This document shows, in pieces, positions 1 to 6,008 of a stretch of DNA of 6,458 nt. The DNA is from Rhodoferax sp. Its GTDB lineage: Bacteria > Pseudomonadota > Gammaproteobacteria > Burkholderiales > Burkholderiaceae_C. How positions within the stretch are numbered: position 1 is the first letter of the stretch; the number at the start of each line of letters is the position of its first letter. The stretch lies in the NCBI GenBank assembly GCA_023231075.1, contig JALNWC010000156.1, positions 1-6,458 on the forward strand. Reading direction: 5' to 3'. The position numbers were made by a program, and so were the translations under genes. Below the pieces are notes generated by a model, which was not told the origin of the DNA, did not search any database, and saw only the letters and a program-made list of their open reading frames with translations.

Positions 1-1
1 G

Positions 2-403
2 GGCCACAGCGGAGAAATACGCATTTACGTTGAGGCGGGCCTGCCACTGAGCTATCTGTGGCAGGCCGACAGCATGGCGCAGATCACCCACGAGCGGGCG
101 CTGGCGCTGTTTGGCAAGCTGCGAGTGTGGGACACGGCGCACAACAACGGCGTACTCATTTACCTGCTGCTGGCCGAACACCGCATCGAAATCGTGGCAG
201 ACCGGGGGTTGAATGAGCGGGTGACTCCGGACACCTGGCCACGCCTGGTGTCCGGCATGAGCGCTGCATTCAAGGCCGGTGATTATGAAGCCGGCCTGAC
301 CCAGGCGGTGCAACAGGTGACGGCCCTACTGCAGCAGCACTTTGCACTGCAGGGCGGGCAAAGCAACCCCAATGAGCTGCCCGATACGCCAGTGTTGAAC
401 TGA
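2..403 (+). CDS. TPM-domain protein, 5' partial
   Basis: The reading frame is open from base 2, well upstream of the first internal ATG at 74, and gives 133 residues before the TGA at 401-403. The real start lies outside the window. The visible residues GHSGEIRIYVEAGLPLSYLW, then ALALFGKLRVWDT, HNNGVLIYLLLAEH and IEIVADRGL, are the conserved core of the TPM (YgcG-like) domain. The segment lacks hydrophobic transmembrane stretches, so it resembles the short cytoplasmic TPM protein that in many betaproteobacteria follows a lemA gene and a membrane-anchored TPM gene (family knowledge; those genes are not in the window). The role of this branch is not established; a part in membrane-protein or photosystem-like assembly is only suggested by distant relatives. 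A REP-like element starts about 5 bases after the stop. Confidence 0.85.
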   Translation, partial: GHSGEIRIYVEAGLPLSYLWQADSMAQITHERALALFGKLRVWDTAHNNGVLIYLLLAEHRIEIVADRGLNERVTPDTWPRLVSGMSAAFKAGDYEAGLTQAVQQVTALLQQHFALQGGQSNPNELPDTPVLN

Positions 404-407
404 GGCA

Positions 408-466
408 GCCACCGGCCCCCGAGGGCGGGCCTCCTACAGGGTGCCCCGTACCCTGGTGGGAGCCGC
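408..466. repeat. REP-like element, imperfect inverted pair
   Basis: Five bases after the TPM gene stop lies a GC-rich unit with a GCCC-CCGA-GGGC hairpin (415-426), the core GGCGGGCCTCCT (424-435), and then a second, opposed half GGTGGGAGCCGCG (455-467). GGCGGGCCTCCT is the exact reverse complement of 5965-5976 in the paired element near 5919-5991. GGTGGGAGCCGCG resembles the opposite end of that same element, but its hairpin head is missing. The layout suits a REPIN (two inverted REPs) whose right half is eroded. The element abuts the broken 5' end of the EAL gene. Confidence 0.65.
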
Positions 467-1385
467 GCAGGACATTCACACCCGGCTCATGCAAAACGTG
501 CTGCCCAAGTGGCAGGACCAGGTGCCCGACCTGTTCCACCTCAGTGCGGTGCGCTACCAGCATGACCAGAACATCGGCCAGTTGCTGGCCCGCGCCGACG
601 AAATGCTGGCCCAGGCGGCCAACAAAGGCGCCAACAGCTGGCACGCGGACGAAGGCGGCTCGACCAAACCCGCCGTGCCGGCCGAGCAATGGCGCACCCT
701 GCTGACCGAGGCCGTGACGGGCGGCCGACTGGCACTGAGCTTCTTCCCGGTCATGTCGGGCGACGGCAACAACCCGCTGCACCAGGAAGGCGTGATCCGC
801 CTGAAGGTGGACGCCGAAGGCACCCTGCTGTCGGCCGGCGACTTCATGCCCATGGCGGCCCAGCTCAACCTGACCGCCCCGATCGACCTGAGCGTGGTCA
901 AGCTGGCCATAGAGCACCTGCGCACCACGGCGGGTGACGTGGCCGTCAACCTGTCGGCCGAGACCCTTGGCGACTTCCGGTTCCGCAACGAGCTCACGCA
1001 ACTGCTCAAGGCCTACCCGGATGTCTGCCAACGCCTGCTGTTTGAAGTGCCCGAGTACGGCGTGTTCCGCCAGTTCGAGGCCTTCCGCGACCTGGCGCGC
1101 AACCTCAAGCAGCTCGGTTGCCGCGTCGGTGTGGAGTATTTTGGCCAGCGATTTTCCGAGAGCGACAAACTGGCCGACCTCGGGCTGGACTACATCAAGG
1201 TACACCCCAGCTACATTCGCGGCATTGCCAGCAACGAGGGCAACCAGGAATTTCTCAAGGGCCTGTGCAAAATGGCGCACGCCTTCGGCATCACGGTGGT
1301 GGCGCTGGGCGTCGAAAACCCGTCCGACCTGCCGCTGCTGGCCGAACTCGGCTTTGACGGGGTGACGGGACCGGGGGTCAGGTGA
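441..1385 (+). pseudogene. 5'-truncated LapD-like GGDEF-EAL protein
   Basis: The open frame gives 314 residues from a GTG at 441, but the first eight or so residues (to about base 466) come from the REP-like element. Recognisable protein starts near AQDIHTRLMQ, inside the end of a GGDEF domain (residues 10-70, with LLARADEMLAQA), followed by an EAL domain (about 84-314). LapD-like c-di-GMP receptors usually run to roughly 600-650 residues with a periplasmic sensor, two membrane helices and HAMP, all absent here. The EAL domain is degenerate. QEGVIRL stands at the EAL signature (E116), VNLS (N170) and FEVPE (E202) remain, and K253 remains in DYIKVH. The metal-binding DD of DDFG is VE (231-232), and the glutamate of AEGVE is L289. 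The intact ancestor was probably a catalytically dead c-di-GMP receptor. The stop overlaps the start of the next gene (GTGA). A soluble EAL fragment could still be made, so 'pseudogene' is an inference. Confidence 0.75.
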
Positions 1386-2350
1386 AACGGCTGCCTTGCC
1401 TGCTGTGGCTGGCCTGCGCAGGCACGGGGGCGGCGCTGGCGCAGGCCCTGAGCTACGCGCCACCGTCAGTGGCCGTCATCGAAGACGCCCCTCCGGCGGT
1501 GCGTAGGGCGCTGCAGGAAGCCAGCGCGCTGGAGTCTGGGCCGGACGGCCCCGAGACCACCGACAAGCTCTGGCAGGCCGCCGTGCTGTACTGCCAGGCG
1601 TCGCGCTGGGGCAGTGCCGAGGGCCAGTACCGCCTGGGCATGCTCTATGCCTTTGGTCAGGGCGTGCCCGGCAACCCGTCATTTGCCGCCAGCCTGTTTT
1701 CGCTGGCCGCCTCATTGGGCCACGCCCAGGCGCACCAAATGCTCGACACCATCCAATTGACTTCGGCAAAACTGCCGGCCTGCGTCAACCAGGACCAATT
1801 GCCAGAAAAGGCGCCGCCACCACCGAATTTTTTCCATGACCTGCCGATCGACCTGCAGCCCGGCACCGGCCTGTCCATCGAAAAATACCTGCTGACCCTG
1901 CCCAAGCACAAGCGTTGGCTCATTCCGCTCACCACCACCATGAGCGCCTGGTATGCGCTCGACCCCAAACTGGTGCTGTCAATGATTGCCGTGGAGTCCA
2001 ACTTCAACACCGGCGCCCAGTCGCCCAAAGCGGCCATGGGCCTGATGCAACTCATCCCCGACACCGCCGAGCGCTTCAACGTGCGCAACGCCTTTGACGC
2101 CACCCAAAACCTGCGCGGCGGCATGCGCTACCTGCGCTGGCTGCTGTCGTATTACCGCGGCAACATCACCTACGCCGCGGCCGCCTACAACGCCGGCGAA
2201 GGCCGGGTCGACCGCTACAAGGGCGTGCCGCCCTACCCCGAGACACGCGCCTACGTCAAACGGGTGCTGGGCCTGTACGGCAGCACACGCCACGCCTTTG
2301 ACGGGAACCTGACGGAGGCGTCGCCCTGGCTGACGGCTGGGGGGCGGTAA
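1382..2350 (+). CDS. Secreted lytic transglycosylase, Sel1 + SLT domain
   Basis: This 322-residue protein starts at a GTG (1382) that overlaps the previous stop as GTGA, with a G-rich stretch at 1373-1377 as a weak ribosome site. A signal peptide is clear: basic KR, hydrophobic LPCLLWLACAGTGAAL, and an ALA-QA cleavage site near residue 20. Residues 80-113 (AEGQYRLGMLYAFGQGV, then LFSLAASLGHAQA) look like a Sel1/TPR-type repeat. A proline-rich linker (about 142-150) leads to a family 1 SLT domain. Its catalytic glutamate is E205 in AVESNFN, followed by KAAMGLMQLIPDTAERF (216-232), AAYNAGEGRVDRY (267-279) and PPYPETRAYVKRVLGLY (283-299). It is expected to cleave the MurNAc-GlcNAc bond of peptidoglycan in the periplasm with formation of a 1,6-anhydro product. 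The overlap with the EAL gene implies translational coupling in the ancestral operon. With the upstream gene decapitated, its present promoter is not evident. Confidence 0.9.
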   Translation: MKRLPCLLWLACAGTGAALAQALSYAPPSVAVIEDAPPAVRRALQEASALESGPDGPETTDKLWQAAVLYCQASRWGSAEGQYRLGMLYAFGQGVPGNPSFAASLFSLAASLGHAQAHQMLDTIQLTSAKLPACVNQDQLPEKAPPPPNFFHDLPIDLQPGTGLSIEKYLLTLPKHKRWLIPLTTTMSAWYALDPKLVLSMIAVESNFNTGAQSPKAAMGLMQLIPDTAERFNVRNAFDATQNLRGGMRYLRWLLSYYRGNITYAAAAYNAGEGRVDRYKGVPPYPETRAYVKRVLGLYGSTRHAFDGNLTEASPWLTAGGR

Positions 2351-2354
2351 GGGG

Positions 2355-2383
2355 CAATCGCGGCGAGGGCGCCTCTCCCACAG
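2355..2383. repeat. REP-like element, single unit
   Basis: Four bases after the transglycosylase stop lies a unit whose 17-nt core ATCGCGGCGAGGGCGCC (2357-2373) is identical to 5923-5939 of the REPIN-like element downstream of mazF. It is followed by CTCCCACAG here and CTCCTACAA there. The core folds as GGCG-AGGG-CGCC. Its place just after a stop codon suits a REP acting as an mRNA 3'-end stabiliser or attenuator (known for REPs; not shown here). Confidence 0.7.
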
Positions 2384-2408
2384 CTTAGCCAACGTCTGAT
2401 TGCTTTAA

Positions 2409-2431
2409 TTTATCCTTTTAAAAAGGATAAA
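2409..2431. promoter_or_regulatory. Operator-like dyad upstream of the ATPase gene
   Basis: Perfect 11-bp arms TTTATCCTTTT (2409-2419) and AAAAGGATAAA (2421-2431) flank a single central A. A third half-site, TTATCC (2443-2448), lies just before the start codon and forms a second, looser dyad with GGATAA at 2425-2430. The TATCC-N9-GGATA core closely resembles the E. coli HipB operator TATCC-N8-GGATA but has one extra spacer base. A weak -10 candidate TAATAT (2432-2437) with TTTATC (2409-2414) as its -35 would place the dyad over the promoter, fitting repression. The binding protein is unknown. Confidence 0.6.
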
Positions 2432-2451
2432 TAATATTAAAATTATCCTCC

Positions 2452-3765
2452 ATGGAAAGCCAACTCCGCACCGTCATTCGCCAAAAAATCATCGATGCCC
2501 AAGCGGCGCCATTGCTGCTTCTGACGCGTCGTGACGTCTGGCTGCCTGCCGTCAAGGACAAGGCCACAGCGGTCATTGGCATGCGGCGGGCTGGCAAGAC
2601 CAGCCTGCTGTGGCAAATTCTGGCTGACCGCCATGCCCAGGGCACGCCGCGTGAGGGCTTGCTGTATTTCAGCTTTGAAGACGAACGCCTGGCTGACATG
2701 CAACGCCATGACCTCGACCTGCTCGTTGAAACGTTTTACCAACTCAACCCCGCCTGGCGTGATGGCCGCCGAGCCACTTTCTTTCTGGATGAAATCCAGC
2801 TCGTACCCGGCTGGGAGCTGTTTGCCAGGCGCTTGCTTGACAGTGAAAACATCGAGCTTTTCCTGTCTGGCTCGTCTGCGCGCCTGCTTTCGCGTGAAGT
2901 GGCCACCAGCATGCGCGGCCGCGCCATGGAGGCCGTTGTCAGCCCGTTCAGTTTTCGCGAAATGCTGCGCCACGCGGGCCGCGAACCAGCCAAACCGGTC
3001 GACCGCTTCACCAAAGCCGAACGCTCCCAGCTTGGCAAAGACTTGCAAGACTACCTCGCCCAAGGCGGCTTCCCCGAAGCCCAGGGGCTTGACAGCCGCA
3101 ACCGGTTCGAGCTGCTGCGCACCTATGTCGATGTGGTGCTGCTGCGCGACGTGGTAGAGCGCCATAACCTCAGCCAGCCGCAGGTCTTGCACTGGATGGT
3201 GCGTCAACTTCTGGGCAATGCAGCGGGTGCGTTCAGCATCAACAAGTTCCATGCCGACCTCAAATCGCGTGGCGTGGCAGTGGGCAAGGACACACTGCAC
3301 AGCTACCTGGCGCACTTGGAAGATGCTTTCCTGTTAAGCAGCCTTGACCTTGCCACCGACTCCGAGCGCCGCAGGCAGGTCAATCCGCGCAAGGTGTACC
3401 CGGTAGACACCGGCTTGATCGCCCTGTTTGACCGCTCGGGCAAGGCCAATGTGGGGCACGCACTGGAAACAGCAGTTTTGCAAGAACTACAGCGCCGTGG
3501 CAACCAGGTGAACTATGTGCGCACCCCGGCAGGTTTTGAGGTGGACTTTTATGCACGCGGCATAACCGGTGCCGAAACCCTGATCCAGGTCTGTGCCGAC
3601 CTCGACAACCCCGACACCCTGGCGCGTGAAGTGCGGGCGTTGCAGGATGCCGCTCAAGCTTGGCCCAACGCGTCTTTGCAGATCATTGCGCTCAACCCAC
3701 CCAGAGGCGACGCATTGCCTTCACGCATACAACTTCATATGGCGCCCGACTGGCTTCTAGTGTAG
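2452..3765 (+). CDS. AAA_14/DUF4143 family ATPase
   Basis: The 437-residue product has the full layout and usual length of the AAA_14-DUF4143 family. The Walker A variant is GMRRAGKTS (43-51), Walker B is FFLDEIQ (110-116), and a sensor-like LSGSSA (138-143) and the MRGRA arginine motif (154-158) follow. The DUF4143 part has AQGGFPEA (203-210), YVDVVLLRDVVERHN (225-239) and a winged-helix region. It ends in a PD-(D/E)XK-like fold with GHALETAVLQEL (335-346) and FEVDFYARG (362-370). In that fold the usual lysine is Q379 in LIQVC, so nuclease activity is doubtful. These single-gene ATPases are widespread and mobile, and their cellular role is not established. The ATG at 2452 lies right after TTATCCTCC with no Shine-Dalgarno, so translation may be leaderless or nearly so. 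The final codons overlap the end of the convergent IS630 remnant by a few bases. No partner gene sits next to it on the same strand. Confidence 0.9.
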   Translation: MESQLRTVIRQKIIDAQAAPLLLLTRRDVWLPAVKDKATAVIGMRRAGKTSLLWQILADRHAQGTPREGLLYFSFEDERLADMQRHDLDLLVETFYQLNPAWRDGRRATFFLDEIQLVPGWELFARRLLDSENIELFLSGSSARLLSREVATSMRGRAMEAVVSPFSFREMLRHAGREPAKPVDRFTKAERSQLGKDLQDYLAQGGFPEAQGLDSRNRFELLRTYVDVVLLRDVVERHNLSQPQVLHWMVRQLLGNAAGAFSINKFHADLKSRGVAVGKDTLHSYLAHLEDAFLLSSLDLATDSERRRQVNPRKVYPVDTGLIALFDRSGKANVGHALETAVLQELQRRGNQVNYVRTPAGFEVDFYARGITGAETLIQVCADLDNPDTLAREVRALQDAAQAWPNASLQIIALNPPRGDALPSRIQLHMAPDWLLV

Positions 3766-3945
3766 TGTTTCGTTCTGTTTGGAACTTAATCGAGAGTTTG
3801 CTCGGATGACTTTCTGCAATATATCGCGAGCGCTTTTGGTCCAGATAAATGGCTTGGGATCTTTGTCGTGATGGGCGACGTATTCGTTGATTGCAGCCTC
3901 CAATTCGGGCCCGCTTGTGAAGACGCCTCGGCGCAGCCGCTGATG
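3757..3945 (-). mobile_element. IS630-family transposase, C-terminal remnant
   Basis: Read on the minus strand in the frame with codon 3930-3928, the DNA encodes RLRRGVFTSGPELEAAINEY, then VAHHDKDPKPFIWTKSARDILQ, KVIRANSRLSSKQNETLH, and a TAG at 3759-3757. The pattern RRGVF, then DPKPFIWTKSA and DILxKV, is the characteristic end of IS630-family DDE transposases. About 60 residues of an expected 340 or so remain, so the catalytic DDE residues and the 5' end of the element are gone. The frame differs from that of the hipB-like gene it is joined to. The natural stop is kept, so the deletion took the upstream side. It abuts and slightly overlaps the ATPase 3' end. I did not identify terminal inverted repeats. 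Confidence 0.75.
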
Positions 3946-4142
3946 GCCATGCGCTTGAGCACGCTTGTCAGCGTCAGTAACTGGTCAAGCGCGATGGTGT
4001 GGGGTTCCCGCTCCATCTGGGAGATGCGCGCCTGGCTCAGCCCGACGCGGGCACCCAGCTCGTGCTGATTGAGAGGCATGCGCTTGCGCGCGGACTTCAA
4101 CAGCTGCCCCAGCTGGAGTGACGACAGAAGAAGGTGCTTCAT
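3786..4142 (-). pseudogene. hipB: HipB-like XRE antitoxin, 3' truncated
   Basis: The open frame is 118 residues, but only the first 62-63 look native. They give LGQLLKSARKR, NQHELGARVGLSQARISQME and IALDQLLTLTSVL, a canonical HipB-type helix-turn-helix with recognition helix around LSQARISQMER (35-45). From about base 3950 downwards, the rest (RMAISGCAEASSQ onwards) is an out-of-frame reading of the IS630 transposase remnant and has no family meaning. The usual HipB C-terminal strand and tail, and the hipA gene that normally follows, are missing. The start ATG at 4142 is preceded by AGGATGG about 9 bases upstream and by an operator-like dyad at 4171-4189. It lies 84 bases downstream of the complete hipA on the same strand. 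It is probably the relic of a second hipBA locus; a chimeric DNA-binding protein could still be produced. Confidence 0.75.
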
Positions 4143-4170
4143 GGTTACGCGCCATCCTGATATTTCGCAG

Positions 4171-4189
4171 TTACTCTTATAACGAGTAA
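4171..4189. promoter_or_regulatory. Operator-like dyad upstream of the truncated hipB
   Basis: TTACTC (4171-4176) and GAGTAA (4184-4189) form a perfect dyad around a 7-base AT-rich centre. On the minus strand the centre carries TATAAG, usable as a -10, about 29 bases before the hipB-like ATG, so a dimeric HTH protein bound here would block transcription. HipB-type antitoxins commonly autoregulate this way. I found no good -35 at the right spacing. Confidence 0.5.
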
Positions 4190-4226
4190 ATGCAAAATAC
4201 GACGGCTGACTGTGGCGCAGCCAGAC

Positions 4227-5516
4227 CTACGCCAGCGCATCGTGTGCAGCCTGCGACGCCGCATGTTCAAAGGCAGGCGCAAAATCATCAAGCTCTTTGC
4301 GTGTCAGCCCCACTTCCGGCGTCATCGCGACAGCTTTCCAGTTTGAGACGGCCGCCATCACCTCGCTCAAAACCTGCAGCGCCGCGTCTGGCGAGCCAAG
4401 GCTAAAGTAGTTGGCGAGGTCAAGCAACATCTGCAGGGAATCAATGGGGCCGGTCTGCGGTGACAGCCAGGTTTTGGACTCCCGGTCTTTGTCAGGAAAC
4501 GGATTGATGTCGAACGCCGGAGCCAGCCGCCACTGCCCATGGCCCTCGTAGAGAAAACCATGGTTCTGCAGGTGGTCATCCACATTGGTAATGAGCAGGT
4601 TGAATACCATCCGGCGCCAAAGCTCGCGCACGTCTTCAGTAGGCTTGACACACTTGGCGCGGATGATGTCGGCAATTTCGGTGTACGACCGCTCGTCCTC
4701 CCGCGAGGCCTGCAGCATCGACGCTGCCGACACGTAGTGAATGCGGGCCATGTCCTGCGTCCGATCAAATCGATCGATGAGCGCCACTGCTGCTCCGTTG
4801 ATGTTCAGGATGCGCGCCGACGCCGCCCGGATGCCGGCCTGGCTGGCCAGGCGCAGGGCCAGCACTTCGCCGCGCGTCACACTTCGGGCGTCCGCCACGC
4901 TCGGAAATTTGCCAATGGCCAGACGGCCGTGTTCATCAAGAATCGTGCATTTGGGGCGCATGCCGCCCAGCGACGTGCCCTTGCCCTGCAAGTACATCAG
5001 GTCCTGGGCGGTTTCCTGGCTCATCTCCACCGCGCGACTGGCGCTGTAAATGTGCTCAAGCTCGACCAGCGGTGGCGTGGTGCGTTGGCCCTCTTCGACG
5101 GTGCGCAGAAAAAGCCCATTTGCATCACGCAAACGCAGCGCCCCCACGCGACTGAAATCATCAACAGCCGCCAGGTAGTCAAGTTCATTCAAAGCCGCAA
5201 GATTGGGGTTCAGCTTGCGCTCTTTGGCATGGGCGCGCGCAATGACGCGCCGCCCCCAGGCATCCGGCGCGGTATCTGCCAGCGCCATGTGAAAAATCGA
5301 ATCGGCTTTGGACGGCGCGCGGCGGGCCTGGAATCCGGCTACCAAGGGCAGATCAGGCGATATCTCAAACCGGCTCGGGTTGGCCAACCACTGGGCGGCG
5401 TAGGCAAAGGTGGAAAACTCGCGTTGCCCCTGCTTGGCATAGGTCAAGTGTCCGGCCAGCACACCCGCCTTACCCACGCAGACGTCCACGCGCTGGTTGC
5501 CTGCGACCGGCTTCAC
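4227..5516 (-). CDS. hipA: HipA-family Ser/Thr kinase toxin
   Basis: This 429-residue protein has the expected length for a full HipA. The N-terminal subdomain (about 9-110) includes GHLTYAKQGQREFSTFAYA. The glycine-rich loop GKGTSLGGMRPK (178-189) holds a candidate autophosphorylation serine, S182, and IGKFPS supplies K203 for ATP binding. The catalytic loop NVDDHLQNHGFL (311-322) matches the HipA DxHxxN pattern, with D313, H315 and N318, and PAFDINP (333-339) gives the metal-binding D336. All key residues are present, so it should be an active kinase. Relatives phosphorylate tRNA synthetases and cause growth arrest; the target here is unknown. The GTG start at 5516 overlaps the antitoxin stop as GTGA, and AAGGTGG (5523-5529) sits 6 bases upstream as a good ribosome site. 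It is co-transcribed with the XRE gene, which should neutralise and repress it. Confidence 0.9.
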   Translation of the reverse strand: MKPVAGNQRVDVCVGKAGVLAGHLTYAKQGQREFSTFAYAAQWLANPSRFEISPDLPLVAGFQARRAPSKADSIFHMALADTAPDAWGRRVIARAHAKERKLNPNLAALNELDYLAAVDDFSRVGALRLRDANGLFLRTVEEGQRTTPPLVELEHIYSASRAVEMSQETAQDLMYLQGKGTSLGGMRPKCTILDEHGRLAIGKFPSVADARSVTRGEVLALRLASQAGIRAASARILNINGAAVALIDRFDRTQDMARIHYVSAASMLQASREDERSYTEIADIIRAKCVKPTEDVRELWRRMVFNLLITNVDDHLQNHGFLYEGHGQWRLAPAFDINPFPDKDRESKTWLSPQTGPIDSLQMLLDLANYFSLGSPDAALQVLSEVMAAVSNWKAVAMTPEVGLTRKELDDFAPAFEHAASQAAHDALA

Positions 5517-5884
5517 AAAGCGCCACCTTGCGTCTTGCGCGCCCGGATACGCTTGGGCAACTGCTCGTCCATCAACACCAGGCCAATCTGGTCCTGGCTC
5601 GTATCGAGTAGCTGCGACAAGCGCTCGATATCGCCAAAAACATGCAGGGTACGGGCAACAAAATGAAGCGGCACACGGGGGTCACCCTTCTCCATGCGCT
5701 TGACGGTGTTCAGCGAAGCCCCAATTCGCTCCGCCAACGATGCCTGCGAAATGTGCCGCCGGCGCCTGGCCAGAGACAAGTCGCGCCCCAGCTTCTGGAT
5801 GGCGCGCTCAACCGGCAGCGGCAAAGGTAGTTTTTCATTTTTAAGACTTTTTTCAGAGTCTTTATTTGATTCAAAAGCTCTCAT
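5513..5884 (-). CDS. XRE-family antitoxin of the HipA pair
   Basis: I place the start at the ATG at 5884, giving 123 residues. The open frame continues upstream to 6136, but that part is antisense to mazF and the REP element and has no sense. The chosen ATG lies 7 bases after a perfect -10. The first 20 residues are charged and AT-rich in coding. An HTH follows at about 31-84 (LGRDLSLARRRRHISQASLA, ERIGASLNTVKRMEKGD), and the tail has IGLVLMDEQLPKRIRARK (100-117). This layout, with the LPKRIR tail, is typical of XRE regulators found directly before HipA kinases. It is expected to bind HipA and repress the shared promoter. Its stop overlaps the hipA start by four bases, favouring antitoxin-first coupled translation. 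Confidence 0.85.
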   Translation of the reverse strand: MRAFESNKDSEKSLKNEKLPLPLPVERAIQKLGRDLSLARRRRHISQASLAERIGASLNTVKRMEKGDPRVPLHFVARTLHVFGDIERLSQLLDTSQDQIGLVLMDEQLPKRIRARKTQGGAL

Positions 5885-5891
5885 GAAGGCT

Positions 5892-5920
5892 ATTATATTT
5901 AAAACCACCCAGTATGGGAA
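5892..5920 (-). promoter_or_regulatory. Promoter of the XRE-hipA operon
   Basis: On the minus strand a consensus TATAAT (5897-5892) is preceded at 17 bases by TTCCCA (5920-5915), a 4/6 match to the -35 box. Only seven bases separate the -10 from the ATG, so transcription would start at or within a base or two of the start codon, giving a leaderless mRNA. No Shine-Dalgarno precedes the ATG. The -35 lies against the edge of the REPIN-like element. Confidence 0.65.
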
Positions 5921-5991
5921 CCATCGCGGCGAGGGCGCCGCTCCTACAAGACACCGCGCCCCGCAGGAGGCCCGCCTTCGGGCCGATGGTT
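5919..5991. repeat. REPIN-like inverted REP pair
   Basis: The outer arms AACCATCG (5919-5926) and CGATGGTT (5984-5991) are exact complements. Each side has its own hairpin, GGCG-AGGG-CGCC (5928-5939) and GGCCCG-CCTT-CGGGCC (5969-5984). Two REP units in opposed orientation are separated by a short GC-rich spacer. The left unit matches 2357-2373 over 17 bases, and the right unit matches the reverse complement of 424-435 over 12 bases. It lies 18 bases past the mazF stop, where it may limit read-through into the XRE-hipA operon. Confidence 0.75.
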
Positions 5992-6008
5992 GCTGGTGCT
6001 GGCACCTA

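Noticed and set aside
270..1463. A 397-codon minus-strand open frame antisense to the EAL gene
   Set aside because: It has no recognisable domain and low-complexity Ala/Gly/Val/His/Gln composition. It is a high-GC shadow of the plus-strand EAL frame, which carries clear motifs.
2409..2431. Terminator for the lytic transglycosylase gene
   Set aside because: The dyad is AT-rich with a one-base centre and would make a poor RNA hairpin. Its place before the ATPase start fits an operator better.
2443..3315. A 290-codon minus-strand open frame antisense to the ATPase
   Set aside because: The plus strand shows Walker A, Walker B and DUF4143 motifs across the same bases; the antisense frame shows nothing recognisable.
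4539..5666. A 375-codon plus-strand open frame antisense to hipA and xre
   Set aside because: It runs across the boundary of two genuine minus-strand genes with complete family motifs and has no domain of its own.
5919..5991. Intrinsic (rho-independent) terminator of mazF
   Set aside because: The hairpins are strong, but neither is followed on the minus strand by a run of T residues. The arrangement matches a REP pair better, though partial termination is possible.
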